Shown: piece after piece, positions 62,242 to 64,000 of the stretch
Layout: every line of letters begins with the position of its first letter
Position numbering within the stretch: position 1 is the first letter of the stretch
Source: Chloroflexi bacterium HGW-Chloroflexi-2
GTDB taxonomy: Bacteria; Chloroflexota; Anaerolineae; Anaerolineales; Anaerolineaceae
Direction: 5' to 3'
Assembly: GCA_002840735.1 (NCBI GenBank)
Contig: PHBY01000001.1
Coordinates: forward strand, 186,001 to 250,000
DNA length: 64,000 nucleotides
Position numbers and translations under genes: made by a program
Notes under the pieces: generated by a model
Database searches by the model: none
Told to the model about the DNA's origin: nothing
The model's input: only the letters and a program-made list of their open reading frames with translations

Positions 62242-63477
62242 ATGAAAAATGATATTGATCAATTAATGAAAGAAAACGGCATTGATGCATTATTAATTGT
62301 CGGGCCTGCTCAACACAATCCAGCGATGTTTTATCTGACAGGTGGTGGTCACATAACCAATGCAGACTTGATCAAAAAAGTAGGTGAAACCCCCGTGATT
62401 TTCCATGGTTCGATGGAACGTGAAGAAGCGGCAAGAACTGGCTTAATAACCTGCAGTTATGATCAGTTTTCGTTCTCCGATTATTTAAAGAAAACCAATA
62501 ATCATCAGATCGATGCCCATGCACTTCGATACCGGGATCTCTTTTCAAGAGCAGGTGTTGAAAAGGGGAAAATTGCATTATATGGATCGACAGAAATCGG
62601 AGCGAAATTTTCAGTACTGCAACGTTTTCAACAACTATTTCCTGAATTTGAAATAACCGGGCTGGTACCAGATTCGATTCTCTTAAAAGCGATGATGATT
62701 AAAGATGCCGATGAGATTAATCGGATCAGGAAAATGGGCGTGATTACGACTAACGTAGTTGGAAAAGTAGCCGATTTTCTTAGCAATCAAAGAGTAGAAA
62801 ATGAAACGTTGATTGGCGAAGATAATTCGCCGGTAACCATTGGCTTGGTGAAATCAAAAATCAACTTTTGGCTGGCAGAAGCCGGGGCTGAAAATCCCGA
62901 ACAGACTATTTTTGCCATTGGACGGGATGCTGGTGTACCTCACAGTCAGGGAAATGACTCGGATGTAATTCAATTGGGTAAGACGATTGTTTTCGATATC
63001 TTCCCCTGTGAAAATGGTGGTGGATATTATTATGATTTTACCCGCACCTGGTGCGTTGGCTATGCGCCTGAGGAAGTCCAGAAATTATATGATCAGGTTA
63101 AATCCGTGTATGATAAAGTCGTTTTAGAATTAGCTGAAAACACTCCCTTTAAACAATACCAACGCAGGACGTGCGAATTATTCGAAGAACTGGGACATCC
63201 GACTGTTCTCTCAAACTCCTCCACATTGGAAGGTTACGTGCATAGTCTCGGTCATGGTTTGGGATTACACGTACATGAAATGCCATTCTCAGGATTAACA
63301 GCAAGTGAAGAAGAAACGCTCGCGAGAGGTTCTGTTTTTACAATTGAGCCTGGATTGTATTATCCGGACAGAGGTATGGGCGTAAGGTTAGAAGATACAT
63401 ATTATGTCTCTGAAAGCGGTACAATAGAAAAGATGGTTGATTTCCCCATGGATTTGGTCATCCCCATCAAACAATGA
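62242..63477 (+). CDS. M24 family metallopeptidase (Xaa-Pro type)
   Basis: A 411-residue creatinase-fold peptidase. The five metal ligands are recognisable: Asp in VFDIFPC, Asp in YYDFTRTW, His in GHGLGLHVHE, Glu in FTIEPGLY and Glu in VRLEDTYY. An N-terminal creatinase domain (about 1-165) is present. It starts immediately after the selA stop, so it is co-transcribed. Proline-containing dipeptides or N-terminal Xaa-Pro bonds are the expected substrates. Confidence 0.9.
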   Translation: MKNDIDQLMKENGIDALLIVGPAQHNPAMFYLTGGGHITNADLIKKVGETPVIFHGSMEREEAARTGLITCSYDQFSFSDYLKKTNNHQIDAHALRYRDLFSRAGVEKGKIALYGSTEIGAKFSVLQRFQQLFPEFEITGLVPDSILLKAMMIKDADEINRIRKMGVITTNVVGKVADFLSNQRVENETLIGEDNSPVTIGLVKSKINFWLAEAGAENPEQTIFAIGRDAGVPHSQGNDSDVIQLGKTIVFDIFPCENGGGYYYDFTRTWCVGYAPEEVQKLYDQVKSVYDKVVLELAENTPFKQYQRRTCELFEELGHPTVLSNSSTLEGYVHSLGHGLGLHVHEMPFSGLTASEEETLARGSVFTIEPGLYYPDRGMGVRLEDTYYVSESGTIEKMVDFPMDLVIPIKQ

Positions 63478-63531
63478 TTTTTTTCTTAGCCCTATGGATG
63501 ATTTTTTTCTAAATAAATTGGTGGTTTTTTT

Positions 63532-64000
63532 ATGAGTGATCCAAAAATGATTTACCCGGCAGCCAGAATCCTGGCAATTGAAACATCCTGTGATGAGACC
63601 GCAGCTGCTGTTCTTGAAAACGGTCGAGTTTTATTATCCTCGGTTGTTGCATCGCAAATTGATCTTCATCAACAATATGGTGGCGTGTTTCCTGAAGTTG
63701 CTTCACGTCAACACATCATCACAATATACGATGTTGTTGAGCAAGCACTTCAGCAGGCTTACCTGAGTCTGGATAATATTGATGCGATTGCCGTGACAAG
63801 AGGTCCAGGCTTGGCAGGTTCATTGGTTGTGGGGATGAATATGGCAAAAGGAATTGCCCTGGGAAAAAATTTACCTTTGATCGGGGTTAACCACCTGGAG
63901 GGTCACATTTATTCATCCTGGGTTTACTCATCTGAGATCCCCAAACCACCACCTGTTCCAGAATTCCCATTAATTGCGTTATTAGTTTCTGGTGGTCATA
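63532..64000 (+). CDS. tsaD: tRNA N6-adenosine threonylcarbamoyltransferase TsaD, 5' part
   Basis: The ORF runs off the window and is absent from the track. From ATG 63532 it reads 156 open codons. [36 protein letters not shown] and the metal-binding HxxxH in NHLEGHIYS identify TsaD, which makes t6A37 in ANN-decoding tRNAs. The second half is outside the window. A weak GGTGG lies 7 nt before the start. Confidence 0.95.
   Translation, partial: MSDPKMIYPAARILAIETSCDETAAAVLENGRVLLSSVVASQIDLHQQYGGVFPEVASRQHIITIYDVVEQALQQAYLSLDNIDAIAVTRGPGLAGSLVVGMNMAKGIALGKNLPLIGVNHLEGHIYSSWVYSSEIPKPPPVPEFPLIALLVSGGH

Overview
The window looks like a low-GC (roughly 40% by eye) chromosomal segment of an anaerobic member of the Chloroflexota, most likely class Anaerolineae. 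This assignment is an inference. It rests on the mix of Sec machinery, a BMP-type purine transporter, a B12-dependent mutase, RodZ-like and TPR proteins with Pro/Thr tails, and a ribosomal protein L31 fused to an RNA polymerase alpha-CTD-like domain. No phage, IS element, CRISPR array or toxin-antitoxin pair was found. Genes are packed tightly, and no gene-free stretch exceeds about 300 bases.

Layout. 1-1.7 kb: 5' part of thymidine kinase, then rpmE (L31-alphaCTD fusion), rpmA and rplU, with a consensus promoter, a structured leader and upstream direct repeats. 1.7-8.4 kb: selB, a coiled-coil protein, and three complex-I-like membrane subunits without any NADH module. 8.4-26.9 kb: a large minus-strand purine/ureide catabolism island. 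It holds dihydropyrimidinase, two fold-type-II PLP enzymes, a complete BMP-type nucleoside ABC transporter, carbamate kinase, YgeW-type carbamoyltransferase, YgeY-type M20 hydrolase, a UTRA/GntR regulator, adenine deaminase and an 8-oxoguanine-deaminase-like enzyme. A palindrome, TTGTC[A/T]GACAA, abuts the -35 box of two promoters in this island. 26.9-31 kb: folD and uvrA. 31-36.3 kb: MFS carrier, methylmalonyl-CoA epimerase and mutase, and a CPA2 antiporter with a PII-like protein. 36.4-43.7 kb: rplI, rodZ-like, rimO, CopD-like, TPR protein, ZIP transporter divergent from a Fur/Zur regulator, rsmI, tRNA-Glu(UUC). 43.7-51.6 kb: SRAP protein, formiminotransferase-cyclodeaminase, M23 peptidase, a broken dcd, a beta-lactamase-like protein, a GH36 alpha-galactosidase. 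51.6-60.4 kb: DUF4349 lipoprotein, metallophosphoesterase, CoaBC, bifunctional methyltransferase/MTHFR and metH under a SAM-I riboswitch. 60.5-64 kb: small membrane protein, selA, M24 peptidase and the 5' part of tsaD.

How the parts fit. Purines would enter through the ABC transporter and be deaminated by Ade and the 8-oxoguanine deaminase. After ring opening (the hydroxylase is not in the window), ureides would be handled by the hydantoinase, YgeY and YgeW. Carbamoyl phosphate would give ATP through carbamate kinase. FtcD and FolD could channel formimino carbon into folate. selA and selB flank the window; YgeW/YgeY-type genes are known to co-occur with selenium-dependent molybdenum hydroxylases, but no selD, selC or hydroxylase is visible here.

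Several ORF-track starts were moved downstream on ribosome-binding-site, promoter or family evidence (ATPase, bmpA, ygeY, 8-oxoguanine deaminase, folD, uvrA, mce, rplI, ZIP, fur, ftcD, the 60.4-kb membrane protein).
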